From assembly GCF_000379725.1 (NCBI RefSeq), contig NZ_KB903643.1, forward strand, positions 186,001 through 250,000: a stretch of 64,000 bases of DNA. Direction: 5' to 3'. The first letter of the stretch is position 1; each line of letters opens with the position of its first letter. This document shows, piece by piece, positions 17,809-26,799 of the stretch. The notes beneath the pieces are model-generated. The model did not search any database and was not told the origin of the DNA. It saw only the letters and a list, made by a program, of their open reading frames with translations. Origin of the DNA: Cytophaga aurantiaca DSM 3654 (GTDB lineage: Bacteria; Bacteroidota; Bacteroidia; Cytophagales; Cytophagaceae). Both the position numbers and the translations under genes were made by a program.

Positions 17809-17985
17809 TACTTAATTATTTAACTATCAATGTATTACTGAAGCGTATAAAATGCTTATTTATAGGCTTTATTTTATATTTTTTTATACTAATTCTAGTT
17901 ACACTTCTGCAAAGTTATCCATAATTAGGCCTAATTTTTCATTATATCTTTAAAAAATATAATTATTTCATTAGGAAAATGCGAT
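17752..17985. repeat. Duplicated upstream region, copy 1
   Basis: By-eye alignment shows this stretch matching 22970-23203 at a near-constant offset of 5218 bases. Shared blocks include AAAAGTTAA-x-GCGTATA, TGAAGCGTATAAA, and AAAAAATATAA-x-TATTTCATTA. It covers the first codons of receptor A and most of the divergent gap before the GH64-GH5 gene. The 360-base gap holds no other gene. Confidence 0.75.
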
Positions 17986-18168
17986 TTAGCACAGAATCAG
18001 GATGCCTTTAAATGAAAATATGAAATTCATTTATAATAAAGAAAAGCAGCATATCTGCATCCCGATTCCGGCTCTTTTTCCAAGCGGAATTACTGATACG
18101 AATCCATACCGCATTTAATGAAATGAAATTTGATAAAGAGTAACTGGTATAACTAAACGATAAAAAAA

Positions 18169-21100
18169 ATGAAACAACTGAAATTAATCCTCCAAGTTTT
18201 TATCATTCTATGTTTGTTTTACAATGAGACATGTGCCCAGACATTACCCTATACATTTCAAAACAGTTCGCGATATGCAGACAATGAAATTTATATAGGC
18301 TTGGTGGGGCAATTCCCGGGGATGGGGAATGTGTGGATGGATATGACGCAAAGCCAATTACAGGTAATGAGTTATAATAACAATACCGTTCCCGGTCCGG
18401 CATGGGGAAATACTCCGGATGGCAAAAATAAATATGCTGCGATGTTTTTTAAACTAAGTGATATTCCAAATAAAACCATTCAGATTCCACAAGGGCTTTT
18501 TGGTTGCCGGATTTTGATCTCGTTTAAATCGCCGATGTATATTTATTTTCATCAAACTGGCGGTTATGCAGGTGCGGATCTGCAAAACCCCACTGATCCC
18601 AACGATGGTATACGCTGGGAGTTAGTTGAATTGACATGGGGGAATGCCGGTTTATGGACGAACACCAGTAGAGTCGATTCCTATCAATATCCAATGGGGT
18701 TGGAGGTTACAGGTTATACAGGAGGTATCAGCGGTTCGTATTCGTCGTCGTATAATACCAGAGTACATGATGGTTCTGCACCGAATGTAAATAAGAAAAT
18801 TGGTGAAGTTATTTCACATCAAAACATTTTAAATTCATGGACAACAAAAGTAGAAACCCCTTTCTATGGTTGTAAAGTTGTGAAAACACATTCCATGGAT
18901 GGAGAAGCAATCATTGAACAGGCTTCTAAAATTCCTGACTTCAAATCAAATGGTGCGTATAAAGATTATTTTGCTGCTTACATCAACGATATCTGGAACA
19001 CCTATAGCAGTAAAGATCTATTGCTCAACATTGGCGACAGAGGTACGTGGCGAGGTCGAGTTACAGGTAATCGATTTGATTTTTATGATCCGGCTGATAA
19101 TTCTCAAGCTACAATTTATTGGAAACCTACTACACAAGATGCCATTGAAGGAGCAGGGGCTTTGGCAACAACATATGCAACTGCACCAAGCGCTAAGTAC
19201 GATGAAGATTTAATGATCCAGGCGCAGGTATGCGCAGCTATCAACCGTCATGCGATCTATACGAACGCGGCTGTAGGTGAAGTACAATACAATTCGGATG
19301 CAACACGCTTTTTCAAAGTTGCTCCTTTTAATCAGTATGTAAATTTCTTTCATAGTACAGATATCAGTTATCAATCTCAAACCTATGCGTTCGCTTATGA
19401 TGATGTAGGCGATCAGTCGTCTACCATTCAATGTACATTTCCAACCAATGTTAAAGTCATCATTGGCGGTTATGGCGAACGGGTAGCAGCGCCGATTCCT
19501 GTTCCTGGTATCATAGAGGCAGAAGCATTTAGTAATATGTTTGGTATACAAACTGAAACTACTTCCGATATTGGATTAGGTTCGAATGTGGGTTACATTG
19601 ATACAAATGATTGGCTGGAATTTGATATCAATGCAACAAAAACAGCGTCCTATGATTTTTCATTCCGTTCAGCAAGTTTAGCAAACGGCGGTGTGTTATC
19701 ATTATTAATTGATGGAGTACCTGTTTCTCAATCCTTGTCATTGCCTGTTACTGGTGGTTGGCAACAATGGATGAGTACTACGTTGCAATCCGTTCCATTA
19801 ACACAAGGTGTTCACAAACTGAAAGTGCTTTTTGTGGATGGTGGATTCAATCTGAATTATATGAATGTAACAGAACATGTGAACAGCAATTTGGATTTTC
19901 TTCATACAAGTGGTAAAAATATTGTAAATAATGCTGGGAACTTTCAGATACGTGCTATCAACATTGGTAATTACATGGTGCAGGAAGGATACATGCTAAA
20001 CTTAGGCGGAGGGTATCAACATGTGATGAAACAAAAGATTGCAGATGTGGTAGGTACTGTTAATATGGAAAAGTTTTATGATGATTATAAAACAAATTTT
20101 TTAACAAAAGCAGATATCGATAGTATTGCAAAATGGGGCTTTAATACAATCCGTTTGCCGCTGCATTATAATTTGTTCATCCAACAAGGAGCTTCCAATG
20201 TATTTATTGAAAAAGGATTTGAAACAGTTGACCAGATCATTGCCTGGTGCAAAGCAAATAATATCTATGTGATACTGGATCTGCATGCAGCACCTGGCGG
20301 ACAAAACAGCGGTGATATCAGTGACTATGTAGCAGGCCAGTCTTCCTTGTGGGAAGATGCGGCAGGTAGCACATATACCAGTGCTCAAAACAGAGATCGG
20401 ACTATTGCACTTTGGAAGGAACTTGCCAGACGTTATGCAAATGAAGAAACTGTTGGTGGCTATGATTTGATTAATGAGACAAACTGGACAATTCAGAATA
20501 ATACATTATTACTAAATCTTATGAAGGATATTACTGCAGCTATCCGTTTGTTTGATCAGAATCATATTGTATTCATTGAAGGTAATAGTTATGCAAACGA
20601 CTATTCAGGACTTACTCCGAAGTGGGATAATAATATGGTTTACAGTTTTCACAAATACTGGAATGATGTTACAGATGCTTCACTTGATTTTGTATTTCAA
20701 ATTCGTGATGCGCAGAATGTGCCAATTTGGATGGGTGAATTTGGAGAGAATTCCAACCATTGGATACGCAATACAGTTGATTTGATGAACAAACATAATA
20801 TTGGTTGGGCTGTTTGGCCGTATAAAAAAATGGCTAGTGTATCGGGAGCCGTTTCATTTAAAGAACCAACTAACTGGACCGCATTAGCTGACTATATCAA
20901 CGGAGGTGCAAAACCTTCTGCAACCGTCGGGCAATCTATTTTGGATGAAATGGTAAACAATGTTAAGTTGGCTAATTGCTCCATTAATCAAGGCTATTTG
21001 TTTGCATTATTTGCAGCAGATGGAAATAGTACAAAACCGTTTCAGTCCATCACATTACCTTCAAAAATCAAGGCAACACAGTATGATGAAGGAAGAAATG

Positions 21101-22731
21101 GAATTGCATATAATGATGTAGTATTTGAAACAAAACAATACGGTGCAGCTGGTGGCAACTATACAGCATGGAATACAGGCTGGTATTTCCGTAACGACGG
21201 TGTAGACATTCAATATTCAAATGCCGAACAAACATCCATTGTAGGATGGGCAGATGATAATGAGTGGATGAATTATACGGTAAAAGCAGACGTAACTACA
21301 AACTATACTGTTGCGGCACGAGTAGCAGGACTTGGAGGTAAATTAACCGTGATGCTTGATGGTGTAACAGTTATTGATCGTGCAACAATACAATCTACGG
21401 GAGGTTGGGATACCTGGAGTACTGTAAATTTGGGTAATGTTACGGTAGCTGCAGGTTCACATGTAATTAAAGTTGTTATAAGCACGGGTGGTTACAACCT
21501 TAATTATTTAGATTTCAAGTTGGCATGTGTATCAACGATCACATCACCATCAACATCATTCTGTCAGGGTGGCAATGTAGTGCTTACATCAAGTGCGGGT
21601 TCTTCTTATAAATGGATGAACGGAACAACTCAGGTTGGTACAGGACAAACCTATACTGCAACAGCAGCGGGTTCGTATACGATAGAAGTTACAGACGCAG
21701 CAGGCTGTAAAGCAACATCACCTGCAAAAGTGATAACTGTAAATACTTTGCCAACAGCTACGATCACATCTCCATCAACTTCTTTCTGTCAGGGTGGAAA
21801 TGTAGTTTTAACAGCGAGTACAGGTTCCTCGTATAAATGGATGAATGGAACAACGCAGGTTGGAACAGCACAAACCTATGCAGCAACAGCAGCGGGTTCG
21901 TATACAGTTGAAGTAACAAATGCAGCAGGTTGTAAAGCAACCTCTGCTGCTAAAGTAATAACTGTAGATGCATTACCGGCAGCAGCGATCACGTCTCCGT
22001 CCACATCATTTTGTCAGGGCGGAAGTGTAGTACTTACATCAAGTGCGGGTTCTTCTTATAAATGGATGAAGGGCACAGCGCAGGTTGGTACAGCACAAAC
22101 CTATGCAGCAACAGCAGCGGGTTCGTATACGGTTGAAGTAACAAATGCAGCAGGTTGTAAAGCAACATCATCGTCAACGACAATAACAATGACTTCATCT
22201 GTTGTGTGGTATGCAGATTTGGATAACGATGGAAAAGGAGATGCAAATGTTACACAGTCTTCGTGTGTACAGCCAGCAGGTTATGTATCAATAGTAGGCG
22301 ATGCATGTCCGCTCGATGCCAACAAAGTTGATCCGGGTAATTGCGGTTGTGGAAATACAGAACAAAGCTGCCTGGATTGTGCAGGTGTAGCAAATGGTAC
22401 TGCATCCTTGGATGTATGCAACATCTGTTCGGGTGGTACTACAGGTATTACGCCCAAAGTAAATCTAAGCGAATGTACAGCTACTGCAGTAACGAATCCA
22501 TCTGGAATCGAATTGGTTTCTGTTTATCCGAATCCATTTGAAAATAAGGTTACCATTGATACGAAAGGCGAATTGGTAAGCTTTTATATCTATGACGCAG
22601 CGGGTTCTTTAGTTGAAACAGTTTTGCTGGATAGCGAAACGCAAATAGGTGAAGAATTGAAGAGCGGAATTTATCTGGTGAGATATAAAATGAACGCTGA
22701 CTGGTATCAGTTCAAAATAATAAAAATGTAG
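18169..22731 (+). CDS. Secreted GH64-CBM6-GH5-CBM6 glucanase with T9SS tail
   Basis: 1520 residues: signal peptide (about 1-24), GH64 beta-1,3-glucanase/thaumatin-like domain (about 25-440), CBM6 (about 445-577) and GH5 (about 580-925). The GH5 acid/base is Glu770 (LINETN) and its nucleophile Glu857 (MGEFGEN). A CBM6-like module (about 940-1120) precedes three 75-residue Ig/PKD-like repeats (1123-1341). A Cys-rich thrombospondin type 3-like segment (about 1345-1435) and a T9SS type A sorting domain (from about 1441) end the protein. The GH5 part opens with RAINIGNYMVQEGYML, reminiscent of exo-1,3-glucanase GH5 proteins. The whole may therefore be a laminarin-degrading pair of activities on one chain, attached to or released from the cell surface. 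Divergent from receptor A. Confidence 0.88.
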   Translation: MKQLKLILQVFIILCLFYNETCAQTLPYTFQNSSRYADNEIYIGLVGQFPGMGNVWMDMTQSQLQVMSYNNNTVPGPAWGNTPDGKNKYAAMFFKLSDIPNKTIQIPQGLFGCRILISFKSPMYIYFHQTGGYAGADLQNPTDPNDGIRWELVELTWGNAGLWTNTSRVDSYQYPMGLEVTGYTGGISGSYSSSYNTRVHDGSAPNVNKKIGEVISHQNILNSWTTKVETPFYGCKVVKTHSMDGEAIIEQASKIPDFKSNGAYKDYFAAYINDIWNTYSSKDLLLNIGDRGTWRGRVTGNRFDFYDPADNSQATIYWKPTTQDAIEGAGALATTYATAPSAKYDEDLMIQAQVCAAINRHAIYTNAAVGEVQYNSDATRFFKVAPFNQYVNFFHSTDISYQSQTYAFAYDDVGDQSSTIQCTFPTNVKVIIGGYGERVAAPIPVPGIIEAEAFSNMFGIQTETTSDIGLGSNVGYIDTNDWLEFDINATKTASYDFSFRSASLANGGVLSLLIDGVPVSQSLSLPVTGGWQQWMSTTLQSVPLTQGVHKLKVLFVDGGFNLNYMNVTEHVNSNLDFLHTSGKNIVNNAGNFQIRAINIGNYMVQEGYMLNLGGGYQHVMKQKIADVVGTVNMEKFYDDYKTNFLTKADIDSIAKWGFNTIRLPLHYNLFIQQGASNVFIEKGFETVDQIIAWCKANNIYVILDLHAAPGGQNSGDISDYVAGQSSLWEDAAGSTYTSAQNRDRTIALWKELARRYANEETVGGYDLINETNWTIQNNTLLLNLMKDITAAIRLFDQNHIVFIEGNSYANDYSGLTPKWDNNMVYSFHKYWNDVTDASLDFVFQIRDAQNVPIWMGEFGENSNHWIRNTVDLMNKHNIGWAVWPYKKMASVSGAVSFKEPTNWTALADYINGGAKPSATVGQSILDEMVNNVKLANCSINQGYLFALFAADGNSTKPFQSITLPSKIKATQYDEGRNGIAYNDVVFETKQYGAAGGNYTAWNTGWYFRNDGVDIQYSNAEQTSIVGWADDNEWMNYTVKADVTTNYTVAARVAGLGGKLTVMLDGVTVIDRATIQSTGGWDTWSTVNLGNVTVAAGSHVIKVVISTGGYNLNYLDFKLACVSTITSPSTSFCQGGNVVLTSSAGSSYKWMNGTTQVGTGQTYTATAAGSYTIEVTDAAGCKATSPAKVITVNTLPTATITSPSTSFCQGGNVVLTASTGSSYKWMNGTTQVGTAQTYAATAAGSYTVEVTNAAGCKATSAAKVITVDALPAAAITSPSTSFCQGGSVVLTSSAGSSYKWMKGTAQVGTAQTYAATAAGSYTVEVTNAAGCKATSSSTTITMTSSVVWYADLDNDGKGDANVTQSSCVQPAGYVSIVGDACPLDANKVDPGNCGCGNTEQSCLDCAGVANGTASLDVCNICSGGTTGITPKVNLSECTATAVTNPSGIELVSVYPNPFENKVTIDTKGELVSFYIYDAAGSLVETVLLDSETQIGEELKSGIYLVRYKMNADWYQFKIIKM
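21535..22200 (+). repeat. Three tandem 225-bp coding repeats (Ig/PKD-like)
   Basis: Units start near 21535, 21760 and 21985, exactly 225 bases apart, each encoding an SFCQGG ... YKWM ... GSYTVEVTNAAGCKATS module. They serve as a linker or spacer between the catalytic part and the sorting domain. Confidence 0.95.
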
Positions 22732-22744
22732 TAGTTCGTTCAGG

Positions 22745-22781
22745 CCAGCCGATTAGATTTCTATGAAATTGGATTGGCTGG
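22745..22781 (+). repeat. 3' hairpin related to the one after the second glucanase
   Basis: CCAGCC ... GGCTGG arms flank the 11-base centre TTTCTATGAAA (22758-22768), which recurs in the same position of the hairpin at 26640. It supports duplication of the whole gene including its 3' region. Confidence 0.6.
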
Positions 22782-22817
22782 TTAAATTGCTAAAAACACT
22801 GGAGTCATTTTAAACTA

Positions 22818-22858
22818 AAAATCCCCGCATTCAATCTTTTGTTGAATGCGGGGATTTT
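22818..22858 (+). terminator. Strong terminator after the GH64-GH5 gene
   Basis: Perfect 17-bp GC-rich-core stem (22818-22834 with 22842-22858) with a 7-base loop and a T-run in the distal arm. Confidence 0.85.
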
Positions 22859-22969
22859 CAATTTTGATGTGTAGATGAATGCGTTTTTGCTGATGTATTC
22901 AAGTCATTATTTTTGAACTCAACCGGATAATCTCCCATGTTAGGGATCATTTCGTATACTTTTTGATCT

Positions 22970-23203
22970 TTTTTTGATGTGAAAAGTTAAAGCGTATATA
23001 AAAAGTTCAGTCGAGTCCTAAATAGTCATTTAACAGTTTAATATTCAGTGTGTTATTGAAGCGTATAAACATCCTTTAAATAGGGTTTATTTGATATTTT
23101 TTTTAACAATTTCAAGTCCTATTGTATCGATGGTGAATATATTAAGTTCTAATTTTGAATTATATGAACAAAAAATATAACTATTTCATTATGAAAAAGC
23201 GCC
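22970..23203. pseudogene. Duplicated upstream region, copy 2, with relic of a receptor-gene 5' end
   Basis: This matches 17752-17985. In copy 1 the left part encodes the start of receptor A on the minus strand. The matching minus-strand stretch here begins with an ATG at 23029 but hits a stop after three codons, while TATACGC-x-TTAACTTTT of the old signal-peptide region is still visible. It is therefore a decayed receptor start plus the divergent control region. Its right end runs into the GH5 coding sequence. Confidence 0.65.
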
Positions 23204-26200
23204 TAAAACTTGAAAAAACAACGGACTTTGTCGAATGTGTAAAATCTGTCTACCCAATAGACATTCTAATTTATTTATTAAAAATTGGAATTGTATTGTT
23301 ATTTATTGTTTCATCTCATATGACTTTTGCTCAAGTCGTTTCTATGAACGGAGCTTTATCTGTTAGCGGAAATAAAATAGTGAATAAGAATGGTGTGCCG
23401 GTAAGTTTTGCGGGTAACAGCTTTTTTTGGTCGAATACAGGTTGGGGTGGAGAAAAGTATTACAATGCAAATGTAGTTTCCTGGTTAAAGAGCGATTGGA
23501 ATTCTGCGATTGTTCGGGTTGCTATGGGTGTTGAAGATGGTGGTGGGTATTTAGATAATCCAAATGGAAATTATTCAAATCAGACCGGTAATAAAGCACG
23601 CATAAAAGCGGTGATCGATGCGGCTATTGCAAATAATATGTATGTGATCATTGATTGGCATACGCATCACGCAGAATGGAATACAACAGCAGCAATTGCT
23701 TTCTTCCAGGAAATGGCACAGACCTATGGTCATTTGCCGAATGTGATGTATGAAGTATACAATGAACCGTTGAGTGTATCGTGGAGCGGTGTTATCAAAC
23801 CGTATGCGATTCAGGTGATCGATGCAATCCGCACAATTGATCCGGATAACATTATTATTGTTGGTACTCCTAGTTGGTCTGCCGATGTAGATCAGGCTGC
23901 AAATGATCCCATCAATAGAAGCAACGTTGCCTATACGGTACATTTTTATGCAGGTTCTCACGGACAGACAAACAGAGATAAATGTCAGTATGCGCTGGAT
24001 AAAGGCTTAGCTGTTGTTATAACAGAATGGGGAACAGTGAATGCAGATGGTAATGGTGCAGTAAATGTAACTGAAACCAATGCATGGATTGATTTTATGA
24101 AGCGGAATAAACTTACTAACTGCAACTGGAGCATCAATGATAAAAATGAAGGAGCTTCTGCAGTAACGGGTGGTGCTAGTACTAGCGGCGGTTGGCCGTC
24201 GAACAATCTTACCTGGTCAGGTTCGGTAGTACGTGATTTTTTAAGATCGTATGATTATGGATCGTTAAAAGATGAAATTAATTTTGTGAATTCACCAAAT
24301 CTTACAACATCTAAAAATACATATAGTGTTCAGGTGAATTATACGGTAACGCAGAAAAGAGATCTGGTAATTTCTTTCTGTGATAGTGTAAATACGGTGC
24401 TTCAAACCAAAACAGTTCAAGTAGAAACAGGTGAATCAGTAGACGTATCTTTCCCCATGAATGCATTGCCGGAAGTTGGTAAAAAATATGCATGGAAAGC
24501 AGAGTTAAGACCGGTAGGCGGAAATGCTTCAACCAATCTGGCCAGTCAGAAAAATGCAACAGTACTTATGTTACCACAGGCTCCGATTATTGTTCTTGAA
24601 GCAGAGTCTTACGATGCAATGTCGGGTGTACAGAAAGAAGCATGTAAAGAGAGTGGTGACAATGTCAGTTATATTGATGCCAATGATTGGTTGAGTTATG
24701 CAAGTATTACGATACCAACAGCAGGGAAATACAGAGTGTTTTTCAGAGTTGCGTCTATGAACAATACAGGTGTGATCTCATTGGAAAAAGATGCAGGTGC
24801 TACCAAGTTGGCAACATTTTCTGTACCGAATACGGGTGGCTGGCAAACCTGGACGACCATCTCTAAAGTGGTCGATCTGCCGCAAGGTACCTATTCTATT
24901 GGTCTGGGAATTCCAACGGGAGGTTTCAACATTAATTGGATTGCGGTCGCAAATGAAATATGTACAGCAACTGCAACGATCACTTCTTTAGCTAATTCAT
25001 TTTGTCAGGGTGGAAACCTGTTATTGACAGCAAGTGCAGGCGCTTCGTATAAATGGATGAATGGTACCGCACAGGTTGGTACTGCGCAGACGTATACAGC
25101 AATAGTTGCGGGTTCGTATACCGTAGAAGTAACAAATGCTGCGGGCTGTAGAGCAACGTCTGAAGCGAAAGTAATTACCGTAGATGCTTTACCAACAGCA
25201 ACGATCACTTCTTTGGCTAATTCATTTTGTCAGGGTGGAAGTGTAGTGCTTACATCAAGTGCGGGTTCTTTGTATAAATGGATGAACGGAACAGCACAGT
25301 TGGGTACTGCGCAGACGTATACAGCAACAGCTGCGGGTTCGTATACCGTAGAAGTAACAAATGCTGCGGGCTGTAAAGCAACGTCTGAAGCGAAAGTAAT
25401 TACCGTAGATGCTTTACCAACAGCAACGATCACTTCTTTAGCTAATTCATTTTGTCAGGGTGGAAACCTTTTATTGACGGCAAGTACAGGTTCTTCTTAT
25501 AAATGGATGAATGCTACCGCACAGGTTGGTACTGCACAAACGTATACAGCAACCGCAGCGGGTTCGTATACGGTTGAAGTAACAAATGCAGCGGGCTGTA
25601 AAGCAATGTCTGCTGTAAAAGTAATTGCCGTAGATGCTTTACCAACTGCAACGATCACTTCTTTAGGTAATTCATTTTGTCAGGGTGGAAGTGTAGTGCT
25701 TACATCAAGTGCGGGTTCTTCGTATAAATGGATGAACGGTACCACACAGGTGGGTACTGCGCAGACGTATACAGCAACAGCTGCGGGTTCGTATACGGTT
25801 GAAGTAACAAATGCAGCGGGCTGTAAAGCAATGTCTGCAGCGAAAGTAATTACCGTAGATGCTTTACCAACTGCAACGATCACTTCTTCGTCTACTTCAT
25901 TTTGTCAGGGCGGAAGTCTTGAGTTAACAGCAAATGTAGGTTCTTCTTATAAATGGATGAACGGTACCACACAGGTGGGTACTGCGCAGACGTATACAGC
26001 AACCACTGCGGGTTCGTATACCGTTGAAGTAACAAATGCTTCAGGCTGTAAGGCTACATCGACTGCAAAAGTTATTACACAAACTTCTTCCATTATATGG
26101 TACGCAGATACCGACAGCGATGGCAAAGGTGATCCGTCTGTTACCCAGTCTGCATGTACCAAGCCATTGGGTTATGTATCGGTTGCAGGTGATGGCTGTC

Positions 26201-26622
26201 CGGCTGATGCAAATAAAACAGCACCGGGTAATTGCGGTTGCGGTAAGACAGAACAAAGCTGTGTGGATTGTGCGGGTGTTGCAAATGGAACTGCGTCACG
26301 CGATGTGTGCAACATCTGTTCAGGAGGTACAACAGGCATCACACCAAAACTTTATTTGAATGAATGTATATCAACAGGAATAAACGATCCTTCCGGAATC
26401 GAATATGTTTCCATCTATCCGAATCCATTTGAAAGTAATATTACGATAGATACCAAAGGCGCATCGATCCGTTTTTACATCTACGATGCATCTGGCGCCT
26501 TGGTCGAAACGATTACAGTAGATAGTGAAGCACAAATCGGAGAACAATTAAAAAGTGGTCTATACCTTGTTCGTTATAAAATGAATGAAGATTGGTATCA
26601 GTTTAAGATGATAAAAAAATAG
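23155..26622 (+). CDS. Secreted GH5-CBM6 endoglucanase with T9SS tail
   Basis: 1155 residues. A long basic N-terminus precedes the signal-peptide core (IYLLKIGIVLLFIVSS ... TFAQ, about residues 38-60). ATGs at 23155 and 23191 are both possible, and 23191 has the better A-rich leader. A GH5 domain like bacterial endo-1,4-glucanases covers about 65-375, with acid/base Glu204 (VYNEPL) and nucleophile Glu291 (ITEWGT). A beta-sandwich linker (about 380-470), CBM6 (about 475-600), five 75-residue repeats (608-978), a Cys-rich type 3-like segment and a T9SS sorting domain (about 1080-1155) follow. Repeats, Cys-rich segment and tail are near-copies of those in the 18169 gene, so the two arose by tandem duplication with swapped catalytic parts. 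Confidence 0.9.
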   Translation: MNYMNKKYNYFIMKKRLKLEKTTDFVECVKSVYPIDILIYLLKIGIVLLFIVSSHMTFAQVVSMNGALSVSGNKIVNKNGVPVSFAGNSFFWSNTGWGGEKYYNANVVSWLKSDWNSAIVRVAMGVEDGGGYLDNPNGNYSNQTGNKARIKAVIDAAIANNMYVIIDWHTHHAEWNTTAAIAFFQEMAQTYGHLPNVMYEVYNEPLSVSWSGVIKPYAIQVIDAIRTIDPDNIIIVGTPSWSADVDQAANDPINRSNVAYTVHFYAGSHGQTNRDKCQYALDKGLAVVITEWGTVNADGNGAVNVTETNAWIDFMKRNKLTNCNWSINDKNEGASAVTGGASTSGGWPSNNLTWSGSVVRDFLRSYDYGSLKDEINFVNSPNLTTSKNTYSVQVNYTVTQKRDLVISFCDSVNTVLQTKTVQVETGESVDVSFPMNALPEVGKKYAWKAELRPVGGNASTNLASQKNATVLMLPQAPIIVLEAESYDAMSGVQKEACKESGDNVSYIDANDWLSYASITIPTAGKYRVFFRVASMNNTGVISLEKDAGATKLATFSVPNTGGWQTWTTISKVVDLPQGTYSIGLGIPTGGFNINWIAVANEICTATATITSLANSFCQGGNLLLTASAGASYKWMNGTAQVGTAQTYTAIVAGSYTVEVTNAAGCRATSEAKVITVDALPTATITSLANSFCQGGSVVLTSSAGSLYKWMNGTAQLGTAQTYTATAAGSYTVEVTNAAGCKATSEAKVITVDALPTATITSLANSFCQGGNLLLTASTGSSYKWMNATAQVGTAQTYTATAAGSYTVEVTNAAGCKAMSAVKVIAVDALPTATITSLGNSFCQGGSVVLTSSAGSSYKWMNGTTQVGTAQTYTATAAGSYTVEVTNAAGCKAMSAAKVITVDALPTATITSSSTSFCQGGSLELTANVGSSYKWMNGTTQVGTAQTYTATTAGSYTVEVTNASGCKATSTAKVITQTSSIIWYADTDSDGKGDPSVTQSACTKPLGYVSVAGDGCPADANKTAPGNCGCGKTEQSCVDCAGVANGTASRDVCNICSGGTTGITPKLYLNECISTGINDPSGIEYVSIYPNPFESNITIDTKGASIRFYIYDASGALVETITVDSEAQIGEQLKSGLYLVRYKMNEDWYQFKMIKK
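24976..26090 (+). repeat. Five tandem 225-bp coding repeats
   Basis: Units begin at 24976, 25201, 25426, 25651 and 25876, exactly 225 bases apart and very similar at DNA level to each other and to the three units at 21535-22200. Confidence 0.95.
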
Positions 26623-26639
26623 TTGGTTTAATTTCTTTC

Positions 26640-26687
26640 AAGCCGGCAGATTGTTTTCTATGAAAGTGAGTCTGCCGGCTTTTTATT
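26640..26687 (+). terminator. Terminator after the GH5 endoglucanase
   Basis: 11-bp perfect stem (26640-26650 with 26671-26681) rich in GC, followed by a T-run. The loop contains TTTCTATGAAA, shared with the hairpin at 22745. Confidence 0.8.
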
Positions 26688-26799
26688 TATAAATAGATAT
26701 TTTTTTGATTTTTTTCAACCATAGAGGAACCGGAATATTTTACTATCTTTCATAATCGTTGTTACATACATTTTGTAAAATTGATAAATAAATATTTTT

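Noticed and set aside
21535-26090. CRISPR-like array
   Set aside because: The 225-base period is in frame and encodes Ig/PKD-like domains; there are no short repeats with unique spacers.
25005-26162. Series of similar 67-71-residue frames antisense to the repeats
   Set aside because: They recur once per 225-bp unit only because the sense repeat recurs; they lack starts with leaders and are shadows of the GH5 gene.
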